From positions 103,203-163,596 of the forward strand of contig NW_014577207.1 of assembly GCF_000485595.1 (NCBI RefSeq): a stretch of DNA of 60,394 nucleotides, read 5' to 3'. The notes beneath the pieces are model-generated. The model was not told where the DNA came from and did no database searches. It saw only the letters and a program-made list of their open reading frames with translations. Position 1 is the first letter of the stretch; every line of letters begins with the position of its first letter. Source of the DNA: Priapulus caudatus. Lineage: Eukaryota; Priapulida; Priapulimorpha; Priapulimorphida; Priapulidae. Positions 12,084-24,926 of the stretch are shown here, piece by piece. The translations under genes and the position numbers were made by a program.

Positions 12084-14377
12084 TATATATATATATAACA
12101 CAACCGTAAAAATTGCGCGATCTAGCTAGGGGACGATGCATGCAATGGTGTTCCATATTAACGTACATGTAACGATGTATGGAAAAATATGAATTAACCA
12201 GGCTATACTTAACGTGACTTGTTGTACGTTACGCGATTATTGGTCGCTCACATATAAAGCAACTTTTGCGTGATCTTCTTTTTCGGATAGTTAATTTTGG
12301 CTGTTGTAGTTTGGCAACGGTTTAATCATATATATTTGCTTCGATACGCGTCTTAATTTTACGGACGAATTTTGGACACTGCCTGAATGCCACAATACAT
12401 AAAATCAGTAGGCACTATTAATGTATATTGTGCTATAAATGCAAACGCAAACTATGCAGTCGCGCTGTCTTGAATTCAGTTTGTGAGTTACGTGAATATT
12501 ATATACACGATATCTATAATAATAGTAACAACTACACAGACTCAGCGACGCGTGCGTGCACACACACACACGTACATGCAAACACGCAGGCAAATACATA
12601 CACCGCACACGCGCACCCGCACGCACACCGACACGCACATTCTCGCACATGCACACACGCACGCGCGCAGTCAGAGGAGCTGTGTTGACACGCCCGCTCT
12701 CTGTTAAACTGGCCTTCGCAAACACTTCAAATCTGTGCATTTTGTAGTTAGCGCCCAATACCAAATATTTAGTGGGATAATATTTGGCGTGACTCGCATC
12801 AAGACAAACTGTGTGCCTTCGCGGACATGAGTTGTTGGCAAAGGCAGTAGTTTCAACACCATCCGTGTCACCTGTGCAACGTGAGAGCGCTGCGATTTAT
12901 CAAGACCTGCTTGGGTGTACATTCGCATGTATGCAGAGTTTAACAAATGCTCAGCCACTAAGTATATGAGAAAACATTGCCGAGTGTAATCTGAGAAAAT
13001 ATGGTCGCGCGCACAGGTTAGTGTGCAACCATATTAGCCGTGTCAAGTATAAATATTAGGTATCGGGTGCTATGTATATTGTAACAGTTTCAAAGAAAAT
13101 ACACTTGCGTTTGCACGCGTGTTAAACTGTTTGAATATTAAACCTACTGGATAATTAGATTGAGGACCAACAATGTTGACAACTATTAGATAACAAATAT
13201 ATATTCTGGCCCAAGTTTAAATATTTAGTTGTGGCATACACTTGCATATTTGCGGGGGTTTGTTTTCATAATATATATATATATATGTTTTTGCTAATAG
13301 TTTCAATATTTATTCGGTGTGCACACTTTCGGTATTTCCTTTGGGTACATGCAGTCTCCCCCAATACTCCTTCCTTGTATTTGCACGTCATTTCTATGGC
13401 GTATAACACGCGAAAAGGCCTTCTTCGTTCTGAACCGTAGCAATGTACGTATAGGCTGTGCTGATTCTAAACGCAGGCGACCAGGTAAGTAAAATATAGA
13501 TATCATGGCTTTCCATGTAAGATTGAATGTCCTAATATAACCTTGGCTGTAAGCACACACATTTAGGCGCGCACACACATCGTACACGCGCGCGCACACA
13601 CGCGCACACGTTTGCGTATGCGGGTGTGTATGTAGGGGTGTTTATATATATATATAGGCAAAAACTTGGAGTTATTGAATAAATTCGGGCCTTGTTTCTA
13701 TGTTGTACACATATTTATCTTTTAGTTATGTGAATAAATTATTCTGTGAACTTTGTTGAGGTGTGCGTGCACGTTTATGGCATGCGGATACGACAGCGGA
13801 TTTTCTGAGTTCGTGGGATTTCTGTCAAAATGCAAATATATGTAGGTCGTAGCTAATGCTGATATTGGAAATTTTAATAAAAAGGAAAAAGATATAGTTA
13901 CAGATTATAGGAAGATTAACGTTGTCATGATGAAGGCGCAGGCTGATGTCTCGTTGTTCGTGCAAGTTATTCTCTAGTATATTTGCTAATATGCATATGA
14001 CACGGGCACTGGGTCAGTATGTATTACTCACAGTTTTCCTATGCCTCTGGTGTTGGAGTTTCCTATGATCAGTAGAGTGTTTTCGCTGAACAAGAAGTTA
14101 GACCCGTATATATGCTTACACTATTATATATATATTCCATCATTGAATTATTTACGTTTTTGTGATAATTTTAATATTTACGCATTTTAAATACAATATT
14201 TGTGCGCACGGGTGTGGGTGGTTGTCGGTGTGTCTGTATAATATTGAGCGGGGAAGAGCGAACGAGTGAAAAGGAGAAGGAGCAGGATGTGATGAGGATA
14301 GAGAGAAGGAGGAGGTAAAGGAAGAAGAATTATACGTCAAGTAGCAGAAGGAGCCGTATCGCAGTGGGCACGCTAGT
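12084..14377. other. Non-coding stretch with small microsatellites
   Basis: Contains CA/CGCA-rich sequence at about 12550-12670 and 13555-13610 and short TA runs at 13270-13287 and 13643-13657. An 84-codon minus-strand frame at 12704-12958 has no recognisable domain or splice context and is not called. Confidence 0.5.
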
Positions 14378-14399
14378 GTGAGGGGTCGCGAGCAGGCGA

Positions 14400-14896
14400 A
14401 CAAGCGAGCGAGAGAGAGAGAGCGAGAGAGAGAGCGCGTACAAGAAACATATGAGCGACGGAGAGTGCACGAACAAATATTTTCAGTAGAGACACGAATA
14501 TTTATCAGTCCATGCGTTTTCGTAAAGTGCTTGTGCGCGAGCGATGTTTGCTGTTACAGTGCCGCGCGAAGCGGCAGTTGGGGTGGAAGCACCAGGAACC
14601 CTGTCAGCGCTAGCAGCAGAGGCAGCAGTAGCAATAGCTGCTCAGTAACCGTAGCAGCAGCAATAGCAACAATAACAGCAAAAACAAAAACAAAAACAAC
14701 TACAACCATAGCAACAGCAGCAGCAGCAGCAGCAGGAGCACCAACGGCAGCAATAACAGCCGCACCAACAGCAGAAGCAGCAACTGCAACAACTTCAGCC
14801 GAAGCGGTAGCAACAGCAAATGCAAGAGCAGTAGAATCAGCAGCAATAACAGATGCGGCAGCAGGAGCAGTACCAACAGCGGAGAGTGCGTCGACA
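14400..14896. repeat. (GA)n tract and degenerate CAG/CAA-type trinucleotide region
   Basis: GAGAGA-rich sequence at 14406-14440 is followed from about 14610 by imperfect AGCAGC/AACAAC triplets to about 14885. A 205-codon plus frame, Ala/Thr-rich and ending in a hydrophobic stretch, spans it. The minus strand is equally open as poly-Leu, so the openness comes from the triplet repeat and no gene is called. Confidence 0.75.
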
Positions 14897-17117
14897 TGGC
14901 GGTGGTCGTTCGGTCGGACCTGCGCGAAAATATCCGTGATATTGATACTGGTTTGTCTTTGTGTATGGCTGGGCGTGATGGATAGCGGAAATTAATGGCT
15001 TCTTTCATCTACTGCCACTCGGCGACTCGACCGATATTGCCGCCATAGAGCGGCGCAGCATTGAGAAGGGAGTCAGAGGGAATCGCTGCGGGTGTTGGGA
15101 GGGATTGCGTGTCTCGTGCATTCGGCGAGTACGCACAAATGCAGGTGTACACAGGCAGAGATATTTATGGCTCGCTTCCCTTGGAGGCGGGTAATAGTGG
15201 TAAGGGTGAGGAAGAGAGAGAAAAACTCGCGCAATAGATTGCAATGTCTCGGGCTCTTCTCCTACAATTGTTGGGAGGTGAATATCTCTCGGCCAGTATT
15301 TTGTTGGATGTGACGAGTTCTGTGGTGGAGAGAGGAGCCGTGCTCTGACTGCTGCCGACGCTTGTTATTGCACATGCACGTATTGCTGGTGATGTGCAAT
15401 AAATACGGCATGTATATAAGTATAATGTATGTGCGCGTACATGCACATGCATACGCGTGCATTTGTAAATAAGACGAGTTTGCTTATCCTGGTATAATAG
15501 CCACGAATAAATATAGGCAAAGCTACACATAAAGCAAAGGCCCTCGCCTTTTGCATTTCTACCAGAGCTGTAACTCAGCGGGAGCTTCTCGCCATGATGC
15601 GTAATTCCGTCTTAGTTATGATATTTTGGGCGCACATCGAAACTATGTGCGTGTCTATTACAGTGCAAAAGCGAGCGGTATGCCAAACGATTATTGATGA
15701 AAATCAATTCCCCCGCCAACCAAAAATGAAACGATTTTGTTTTGAAAGGCGGCATGGGCTGGCACAGCCATCGCCTGGCAACACAGTCAGCTGAGAAGCC
15801 TCACGTGGCTCAGTACCGGGTCTGTTGGCCAGGTATCGACTCTAGTTACCATGTTCTTCCCACACCTGTGTTTGCACATCGCTCCCACCTGTCAGTTGCA
15901 CCTTAATGAAACCAATCCTTATCAGCGAGGCCTGCCAGGGACAAAACCCAACCCGGATTCCGGCAATTCTGTAGATGATGTGCAAAGACACTGACTTCTC
16001 AATCACGAAAAAATAATGTTTAAATCAGCGTAGTTATTTTTCTGTGCGAGTTCATAACAACTTGCGAACAACGGGGGAATGTTTTAAATGTCTCAGCTTG
16101 GGAAAATTCTTAGCGCCACGCCTTCAATAAGTCGTCATCATTCCGAATATATACGTTATAGGTTGTGAAGTAGTAATGTGTATACACTATTTTCGTTTTG
16201 CGTAATAGCAAACGCACGCGCGCCTGAGCGCACGCAGACGCAATATATTTTCTAGAGTTTCTTTATCGCCTAATAGTATCTCGGAATTCACAGCGCAGAT
16301 TTCTCGCGCAATCCTCCATAAGGGATCGAGTCTTGTCACCTCTCGTGCGTTCACCACAGAGCTTAAATACATTTACCTACACACAAATATTACTAAAAAG
16401 AGTTTATACACATGACGCATCGTTTTTATCCACAGATTTGCGACGTGCGAAATCATTCGTAATGACTTGCGCGAAGCTCATTCAAGAGCATATAGCCTGA
16501 AATTGTCAACACACTAAGTCCAACCTTACATCGGCCGCACGTGCACACGTAACACCTACAACAGAGTCAGCATTACGCTCCATCTACATTTCAAGTTGAT
16601 ATAAGTCCAAGACAATATTTGCTATGGCAATATTAGTTCGGTGTGCCTACGATAGTGTGAATTTGCCGGCCAATATACAAGCAAAATCAACACGCGAACA
16701 GTTTAAAATTATTTAATCGTCAAATATAGATAGAGCCATGTAGTGAAAGTGGAATTGGAAAGGAATTATATTTGCTAATAAAGCAGGCATCATAATCAGA
16801 TAGGTTGTGTAAACCGCCTGCGCCGTGTATGTATACTGACGTATATTTGTGTATATATACGTTTATACTTCGGCTTAAGCGTGCTGCCTGCGACGCACAG
16901 CTTGCTTGTAAGTCTGTCTTAGTGGCACTGAATATTTCGAAAGCGCAATTTCGGCGTGTAGATGCATCTAAGCTGCATATATTTTTGATATACTGCTGTG
17001 GATGGTATAACGTCGCATGTGTGGAGTTGCATCACTGTTCTCCTGTTATATTATCAGCCGCACATAATAGATATGTTCTTGTGTTTTCATCCTATGAGCT
17101 CGTATATTTATGTAGTA
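14897..17117. other. Non-coding stretch, possible regulatory block at 15785-15975
   Basis: No exon is seen. The part 15785-15975 is repeat-free and holds a CACGTGG E-box, two CACCTG-type E-boxes (near 15864 and 15889) and a CTTATCA GATA-type site near 15916, in about 150 bases. Such motifs occur often by chance, so an enhancer role is only a suggestion. Confidence 0.4.
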
Positions 17118-17127
17118 TCATTATTAC

Positions 17128-17158
<31 letters not shown>

Positions 17159-17168
17159 ATATATTACT
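17118..17168. repeat. (TA)n microsatellite
   Basis: TA run of about 15 units followed by imperfect TATAATATATTA sequence. Confidence 0.88.
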
Positions 17169-17214
17169 ATAATTTGGCGAATGTTGTATGTATATGTATG
17201 TATGTTAATAAAAG

Positions 17215-17335
17215 GCTCCGTCAGTTTGATCCAAATAGCGCCAAATTCACAGAAGAGATCGATGAATACACGGGACGGGTTCTAACTTTACTCGTTGAAA
17301 ACGGTCAAAAGGGCTTAAAAGAACCCAAAAAAATG
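17215..17335 (+). CDS. Putative internal coding exon, family unknown
   Basis: A 121-base stretch bounded by AG at 17213-17214 and a good donor, ATG followed by GTAAGA, at 17336. The plus frame reads LRQFDPNSAK, then TEEIDEYTGRVLTLL, then an Asn/Gly/Lys-rich end finishing in PKKM. It has a protein-like mix of residues and is unlike the surrounding AT-rich DNA. The exon starts on the third base of a codon and ends on a complete codon. That phase matches the exon at 37923, which starts on a first base. If they join, the intron would be about 20.6 kb. The acceptor is weak because its pyrimidine tract is poor. A Helitron-like terminus lies 270 bases downstream, so this could instead be a gene fragment carried by a mobile element. 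I do not recognise the protein. Confidence 0.45.
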
Positions 17336-17582
17336 GTAAGATTTGTCTGAAAATAGGGGCGCTATATCTTTGCCTTGCTAATGTTTCGCCGTCTGTGAAC
17401 GTTGTGCTGTAATATTTCGCCGTCTGTCATCGTTGGCTGCATGCACAGACATTTTTGTAAGCCCAATAATGTAAGTAGAAATAAGGATGTAATAATGAAG
17501 TTAAATGTCAATGTCAAGGTCAATCTCTTCTCTTATCTCTGGGTATTGAGCAGTCGGTACCACATGCATCATAGTCACTAAG

Positions 17583-17609
17583 CCCGCGCTTGGCGCGGGT
17601 TCCAGCTAG
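17583..17609 (+). mobile_element. Helitron-like 3' terminus
   Basis: A GC hairpin has stem CCCGCGC (17583-17589), loop TTG and stem GCGCGGG (17593-17599). Six bases later comes CTAG (17606-17609), followed by T. A short GC hairpin just before a terminal CTRR with T in the flank is the hallmark of the 3' end of rolling-circle Helitrons. The 5' end (TC after A) was not located, and no Rep/helicase frame is visible upstream, so the element would be non-autonomous and of unknown length. Confidence 0.6.
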
Positions 17610-17731
17610 TATATATAATATATAGCCTGCGGAAGAAACGTTGTCTCCAGTGCTCGCTCTATGCAATAATGTTATCATGATGAATGATTTAATGTATATA
17701 TATACATATATATATATATATATAATATGCC

Positions 17732-18118
17732 ATGCTGTGCTGTCCTATGCTATACTCTACCGTACCATACCGTATCATACCATACAATACCATATCATAC
17801 TATACCATACCATACCATTACCATACCATACCATACCATACCATATCATATCATATCATACCATACCATACCATACCATACCATACCATACCATATCATA
17901 CCATACCAAGGCATGCTATGCTATGCTATGATGACACGACACGACGCGACACGACACGACACAATGCACTACAATGCAATACAATGCAATGCAATGCAAA
18001 ACAATACAATGCAATGCAATGCAATGCAATGCAATGCAATACAATACAATACAATACAATACAATACAATACAATACAATACAATACAATACAATACAAT
18101 GCAATGCAATGCAATATG
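17732..18118. repeat. Compound pentanucleotide array
   Basis: Three blocks of 5-bp units adjoin: CCATA-type (about 17765-17910), CGACA-type (about 17931-17962) and CAATA/CAATG-type (about 17970-18115). Transitions between the blocks stay close to the 5-base step. Multiple frames are open over the array and none is a gene. A TA run at 17697-17724 precedes it. Confidence 0.9.
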
Positions 18119-21100
18119 ATGCAACTGCAACATACGTAAGCGATATTATGAAAATTGAACGTCGTCGCCACTGCATTGGTCTCAAACATTTTCTCTGAAA
18201 CGGATACGGACCAATTACATCATGCAATCACGAGCTCACGGGCATGGCCAACTCTACATCGTCATAAACGAATTTCGCAATGACCGAGCAAACATCACCG
18301 ACGCTATTGTAGGCAGGTACTGAAATATGGCCCTTACAAATTTCGTGAACTAATGACGCAATGTGAACATTGGCATCCACCCTATCGCATGACCCTGTGC
18401 ACGTGGCCAACCCACACTTTGACAGAACATATTACGTGATGTGGTTGCTGTCGATAGCAGTCTAGCATTAGCGCAATAACATACAATAAACGATGTGTAC
18501 AGCTGCCAGCTTCATGTGTGTGTGTATATCAGGTCTGAGAATGTAACCCCATAAATTGGTGGTGGGGGGGGGATAGGATCTCAGCTAAATTTTGGTCATA
18601 TAGGGTCAACTACAATTATGGATATTTTATGCAGTTCTAATTACTGCACACATGCCACTCATGCATATGGCCATGCATTCATTGCACGTGTACATAATAT
18701 ATATTATGTGTACGCGCACGCATATAGCCCGTACTTATAAACATATGTATATGCAAGTGTGTGGGCGTTGGGCGTGCGATTGCCTGTGAACGCGTTGCCC
18801 TATATGTATAATATTATATTTATAATTATTTCATATTCTGGTTTTACTTATTTCGAAATCACAAGGCCTCATATAGGGCCATTTATATGATTGGTCCTGG
18901 TGAATATTTTTCCCCACAAGTAATAGTAGAATATAAATAATTTTGTGTGGCACTTAAGGTGTAATATCACATGGTGCTCACACCAATCATTAAGAATGGT
19001 GTGACATGCATTGTTACATTGTTGCGTGCGTATGTGCATGCGTGTGCAAAATGCGCGTTAAAAGCGTCGATCGGATTGTTTTTCAAGAGATGCTGAAATA
19101 AGTAACGATTATTTCTGTAGTCACTGACGCGCGTGTTTCCGAAACGAGCTAACACTGTACGCAGGCATGCATGTTTGCATAACTCATTCTCGGGCAATTT
19201 AATATATTTTGTGATATATATTTCACCTGATGAAAGCCGTTGGACCGAGCTCAGCTGGTCAAATCTATACATAATAAAACATTTATTTGCATTTCTTACT
19301 CAATTTAAACGCAGCATAGTGACACGCGCGCACACGCACACACACGCACTTACCCCCGTATACACGCACACGTAGGCGCACGCATACGCACACACTAACG
19401 TGGGGCAGTAGTGCGCCGATCAACCCAAAAGCCTACTGTAAACATAAATGATAATTTTTTTGAATGCGTGCTTTTGAACTGCTTTGTATAGAAGTTTTTA
19501 AAATCAGTCAGTTGATATGTTTGTACATTTTGTTTGTCTTCAGATAGAGTTGTAGAAATATAAACGTAATCTTGTCGGAACTGTTGCCGAAGACAATATT
19601 GGGTGGCTAAATATTAGTTTATAGCAGAGGGATATCCCAGCTGGAGCACTTTCAATGGGTTTGTTTGAGCTGTTTTCCTTGTGACGGGTCTATGCGGTCT
19701 GCACGGACTACACACGCGTGATTATCATGGTCGTCACTACAGGACGCCTCTCTCAGACAGTTTCGTCTGCGTTTACCGCGAGTAAGGAAAATGATATGAG
19801 TGTCGGAATGATCGGAGAAGACGGGAACGCTAGTGTTCTACGCGTGCAGGCAGAGAGTCGGTCTTTAGAACACTCGCTCAATGATAAGTGAAAGGTGGTT
19901 GTGGCATTTTATTGAAACACTCGTCTACACACCCACGCGCATGTATCCACGCGTATATATACATATATGCATATATGCACAATCCGACATACACATGATG
20001 CATATAAATGGACTCACGCACTCGCATGCACACTCACCGACACATGCACAGACATCCACGCACACACGCACGCACACGCAGACAAACACATACACGGACA
20101 CAAACATTTTATAAGAAGTAGCATTCCACACGATATATATTTAATGGCAACTGACATGCTTATAGGATGATGGAGCAGCGATTAAAGGACAGTCGCAATC
20201 TAGCTTATGTTTCATCTGAATGTCGTTCTTTATCTTTGAGCCCTGTCCAATCGTTGCTAGCTTTGGAATCGTTGTTTACTCGCTAAGGCGTCAAGTCGAA
20301 ATCATATGTCAACGTCTTTCCCGTGTTGATAGCCGCATGCAGGGTGCTCTCGATGTGGGTCACACTCTTATATAGCTTGAACCCGGAAATTTCTCAATTC
20401 TTAAGTGTAGAAACTCGTTTCATCATTTAGTTAGACACGATTAATTCCTTATAGGACTACAGCTTCTATATAAATATATATATATATATAAGTTAACTGT
20501 TATATACTAAACTAATGTTTATCTGGTACATATATATTATCATATGCATCAATCTTGGAATTAAGGCGTTCTGTGCCTTGTATCTTCTTATACACACGCG
20601 CGCGTGCCCTATGCATGTATAGATGAATGTGCGATGACATTATGTGTGCGTGGTGACTCAGTGATATTTGCTTATACGAACCCCGTTTACCCAGGATTGG
20701 TTTCACCGGTGTAAAATCATTCGGAAACTTCTAGCCCCATCCTAAATGTACCTACAAAACCATCCGTCTTCTGGCTACGTAAGGACAATGGCATTAATTG
20801 GTACGGTGTAGGAAAGTTCTGTCCATAGTGAATCCTGCTATTCAGCTTCTGCTAACGAGCAGTTCACTACGTTTTCACCTCGCTAATGTGGCATGTCACG
20901 TCTCATGCTGAACTGATAACTACTATGCATCAGAGGTCAATATATGTCCATTTATATGAAGGAACATTTTCTCTATATAGAACCGCTCTTTATATAACTT
21001 TCTCTGTGATAGAGTCGCTATTATTTATGCGCTGTTTCAGCTGAATATACACGACGTAATGGAGTGTTGCCAGGCACATCGAATCGGCTGAAAATGCATT

Positions 21101-23840
21101 TTTATTGCACAAATATAACAATAAACGCCAAGTAATAACAGAGAGGCGAAGCGGAGACGCGGGAAAGACGGCAAGAGTCGTTTAATGGCTGCTCGACCCG
21201 TCACGGCAACAGCCGTTATCGACAGACCGATGACATTGTTTGCTATTGCGAGTCGACTGATAGAGTATCTAAGGAATAATGCTCGCTTATCGCGCGAAAG
21301 TCCCGTACGCGGATCTGCAAATGTCATCACGATAGTCGGTATCTTATTGGCCTTATTCGTTGAGCTGTTTGTCATGCCCCGTCTGGGTGCAGTGCACTAA
21401 AACACGAGTTGTTTGCCAACTTCAGCCGTACCACGTAAGCGCGTCACAAGACCGCCGTACGGGCGCTAGCGATTGCTATGCCAGCGTGTGGTCCGTCAAC
21501 TTCCGCCGGCACATCCGCTCCCACGTACGTATGCGCAGTATGACGGGGCGGTTACAAGAATATAAGCATCATTATACCGGAAAGCTGTCCTACTCGCGGT
21601 CATCGGTATTAACAAAAAACAAGCGTGATTTGTGTCCGCCAGCTGGACTTGTTAGACCGTATTTACTGTTTACTAGATAGACAGTTAGAATGGTGAACTT
21701 TGCAGTGTCGTGACCACCTATGATAGCGTACAAATTTAGCTAAACATATTCAGAATAGGCCTATGTATAATAATTAGGCAGCGTTCTATGTTCGTACGAT
21801 TTAGAGAGGGCAAAAAAAGATTGAATTGATAGAGTATGGGTAAAATGTGATTAAATTAAAAGTAGAGGAAGAAGCATTCTGTACGCATTACCCTTACCTT
21901 ATTACACACTTCAAACTTTACTTCACACTTTTCACGCCTCCTTATTCACCGCTTCTTCTTCCCCCGTTTCCTCTCTCCTCATTCTCTCTCTCCTCATTCT
22001 CTCTCTCCATCACATTTAAAAAATATTTTCTTCTTCCTCTACTTATTGCTGATAATGCCATCCACCTACTACTTCAACTACTCTATAACGTATTCCATAA
22101 TCCTATAAGTATTTATCCCATGCCAACTGCCGCAGTATGCTCTCAACTCCTTCGCATCTACCCTTTATCATGGTCTATCTATCGACCACTCATCTTCACC
22201 TCTCCATTGCTCTCATTCGCACTCACCATTACACGCACATATTTCTCCTAGCGATCCACCTTCCAGCCTTTGAAACGGATATCGCGGTTACCCTGATCAT
22301 ATCTGTTGCATGCTTAAACTCTGTTATGATCCCTGTCCCGTATACATTCCCGTGTACTTGTACATCAATCACTTGTGATACTACAACTTACAATAGTGCT
22401 GTGTGAAAGAGGCGTATGTGAATATTGCCCGTCATTAGACTGCGGTCAGGAATAGAGATATGGCGATTCATGCCGGCAGTCACCTGAGGAGTATATGAGA
22501 GAGGGTGTGCTTCTACTGCCTAACTAGTACGAACGAGGATAAGTGCTTGCGTTAGACACGTTCAGAAAGTATTGATACTTCATGAGTTACGTGATTGTCT
22601 GATATTATATGGGAATCTTGTGGGAGCAATTGACCGCAAATATTAAACAATGTGCGACCCATGTACGCACACGCGTACACACACACGCGCGCGCGCGCGC
22701 CAGCACATACACTAACGTAACATACACTACCCCAGCCCAAAGATGTTGACGCTCGGTCAAGTCAGCATATCATTCTGTTGGCCAAGGAATATTGTAAATT
22801 TACCAAAATCATTGCGACCCCGATATTTGACGACGATCTTCATTTTATTTAACATAGATATTGTTTTGTCAACGCTGGTGGAGTGTTTCGGTCTATATGC
22901 TCAATAGTGGATCTGCACTTCCTGCGCTTCCGAGTCGCCAAGAAGAATAAATATTTTCACAGATAAAAATTTCTGCGGCTAGCTGAATGGTTATAGAATC
23001 GCTAGATACATATGAATAGAGGGCTCATGCAGCTCCGCTCATGGCTGCTGTTCACGCTGCGAGGGATACGAGGCGTGATCAGGAAGTGTGTGTTTTCCGG
23101 GAATGTAGAAGCAAGCAGAAGGCGGAATTGCGCAACCATTAGATACACGGCGTTTGTGAATAGGAACAGGTAGGTAGGTAATGACGTAGTTTTTTTTTTT
23201 TTCGCAGTGAGTTTTATTATGCTTTTGTTGTGCACAAGAAAAGCATTACCATCATTCAACAAAGTATCTTACATCTGGTAAATGAAACGCTCTGCATATA
23301 TACATGTACCCCGGTAAGGTATAATGACGCAGTTAGTCTAGCTGCAGTTTACATTAACCAAACGAAGACGTGGTGTGTTCTTCTATAGCGCCAGTAGAGG
23401 GTGGTAGATGACAAAAATTTTATTCTCATCCCATAATATGTTACGTTTGACCCGTTACTATCTTCTGCGCATTTAGTATTTGTATATTATTAGTGTGGAA
23501 CTTATAATATTACCTATAATATAAACTTACAAATATCTATAGCTTTTTCCAATTAGTTGAAATTTAAAAATAATTCTTTATTAAAAATATAATAATTTGG
23601 TCAGATACATTCGTGCTGGCGGTTAACGGGTGCCATAATAGTGGGCGGGTCACGTTATAGTTTCCGTGATGGAATCACGTTGACAAACTTTTTACTCGTA
23701 CAGATACAGGACAGAAATGATAATATCTGTATGACTTGTAGAAAAACCAAGTGCTCTAGTTCTGCAGATGTTATATTAATATTTTTGATACTATATTAGG
23801 GCATGTGAATTATACATGCATGCATTGCTCACTCAGTGTG

Positions 23841-23842
<2 letters not shown>
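18119..23842. other. Non-coding stretch with scattered simple repeats
   Basis: Holds a perfect 18-base AT palindrome at 18692-18709, CA/CGCA-rich sequence at 19322-19395 and 20025-20105, a TA run at 20465-20491, a pyrimidine-rich stretch at 21950-22015 and CA/CG repeats at 22665-22700. Frames of about 100 codons at 21037-21375 (minus) and 21360-21680 (plus) overlap and show no domain, so they are not called. A poly-T plus CGCAG at about 23192-23209 resembles a splice acceptor, but what follows is not convincingly coding. Confidence 0.45.
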
Positions 23843-23904
<62 letters not shown>

Positions 23905-23929
23905 TGTGTGTGTGTGTGTGTGTGTGTGT
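23843..23929. repeat. (TG)n-(TGCG)n-(TG)n microsatellite
   Basis: A symmetrical tract: TG units, about 13 TGCG units, then TG units again. Confidence 0.93.
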
Positions 23930-24018
23930 CAACACGGTCGTTCTGATTTTAGTTTGTAATGTCGTATAGTTACCTGAGGGTGTTAGCTATGAATTTAAAT
24001 GATGGAGGATGTTTTTTA

Positions 24019-24924
24019 GCTCACCTTGACATCGTCAAGATGAGCTATTGCCATGGGGCGTCGTCCGTCGTACGTACGTCCGTCCGTCCGTCCGTCCGTC
24101 TGTCCGTCCGTCAACATTTGGCTACGGTTAACGATAACTTAAGAACCGTTTGACCCACATGTTTCAAATTGCATACAGTTGTTACTCCTATGGGAGAGAT
24201 GTAAACGTCCTATTTTGGGGCACTCCAGTTGACCTAATTTCGAGCCACGCCCACTTTTTAGCAAAAATGGAAATGGCCATAACTCGGTTCATGTTCAACG
24301 GATTTTGCTCATTTTTGGTATGTGAATGAATAAAGACTGGCCCCAATAACATATCACAGGGGTTTTGATATTTTTGCATTTTAGTGTCTGCCTACGGTCA
24401 ACGATAACTCAAGAACCGTTTGACTCACATGTTTCAAATTGCATACAGTTGTTACTCTTATGGGAGAAATTTGAACGTCCTATTTTGGAGCACGCCAGTC
24501 GACCTACTTTCGAGCCACGCCAACTTTTTGGCAAAAAAATGGAAATGGTCATCTAGATTCATTCGATTTTGTTAAATTTACCTACCTAGGGCCTACCTAC
24601 CGAATCATACCTACGTGTAATACTGTGTTTTAGATTCTTCATTACAGTAATTTGACTGGAATATTTTATTACTTTTATTTGCGCGATAATCGAAAACCAA
24701 AATGGCGATAATTTAGGCGTAGCGCCATCTCTCGCCCAGATTTCAGACTTTCAGATCTGAAACATTTATTTTCGCATCAAAACTAACCCTGAAACAAAAC
24801 GGTTAAATTTCTATTAGTATAAGACAGGGAATAAGGACTTGTGATCACATTTCGGTCCGCCATAAATGAAACACATACCAAATTTTAAATATCATCTCCC
24901 TCTTCTATCACACCCAAGGTGAGC
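24019..24924. mobile_element. Non-autonomous element with terminal hairpin and internal tandem duplication
   Basis: The outer ends read GCTCACCTTG at 24019 and its inverted copy CAAGGTGAGC ending at 24924, each flanked by TA (24017-24018 and 24925-24926). The left end also folds on itself as an imperfect hairpin over 24017-24047. It is followed by a (CCGT)n array at 24062-24112. A block starting at 24122 is repeated in tandem at about 24392, a period of 270 bases, with few changes. No transposase frame is seen. From memory, elements with terminal GCTCACC hairpins and CCGT arrays are common in marine invertebrate genomes, but this was not checked. TA flanks would fit a Tc1/mariner-like origin. 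Confidence 0.65.
24062..24112. repeat. (CCGT)n array inside the element
   Basis: CCGT tetranucleotide units, with a TACG interruption near 24071-24078 and one CTGT variant. Confidence 0.9.
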
Positions 24925-24926
24925 TA

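Noticed and set aside
14378-14995. 205-codon Ala/Thr-rich plus frame ending in a hydrophobic segment
   Set aside because: It lies on a degenerate triplet repeat, the opposite strand is equally open as poly-Leu, and there is no domain or splice support.
15785-15830. GTGGCTCAGT-like word resembling a tRNA A box
   Set aside because: No B box (GGTTCGA-type) at the right distance and no cloverleaf. No tRNA was found anywhere in the window.
21037-21680. Overlapping frames of about 110 codons on both strands
   Set aside because: No domain, no splice context and mutual overlap.
23192-23370. Poly-T plus CGCAG followed by about 60 open codons and GTAAGG, resembling an exon
   Set aside because: The encoded residues are not protein-like compared with the accepted exons, and the poly-T is just as well explained as simple sequence.
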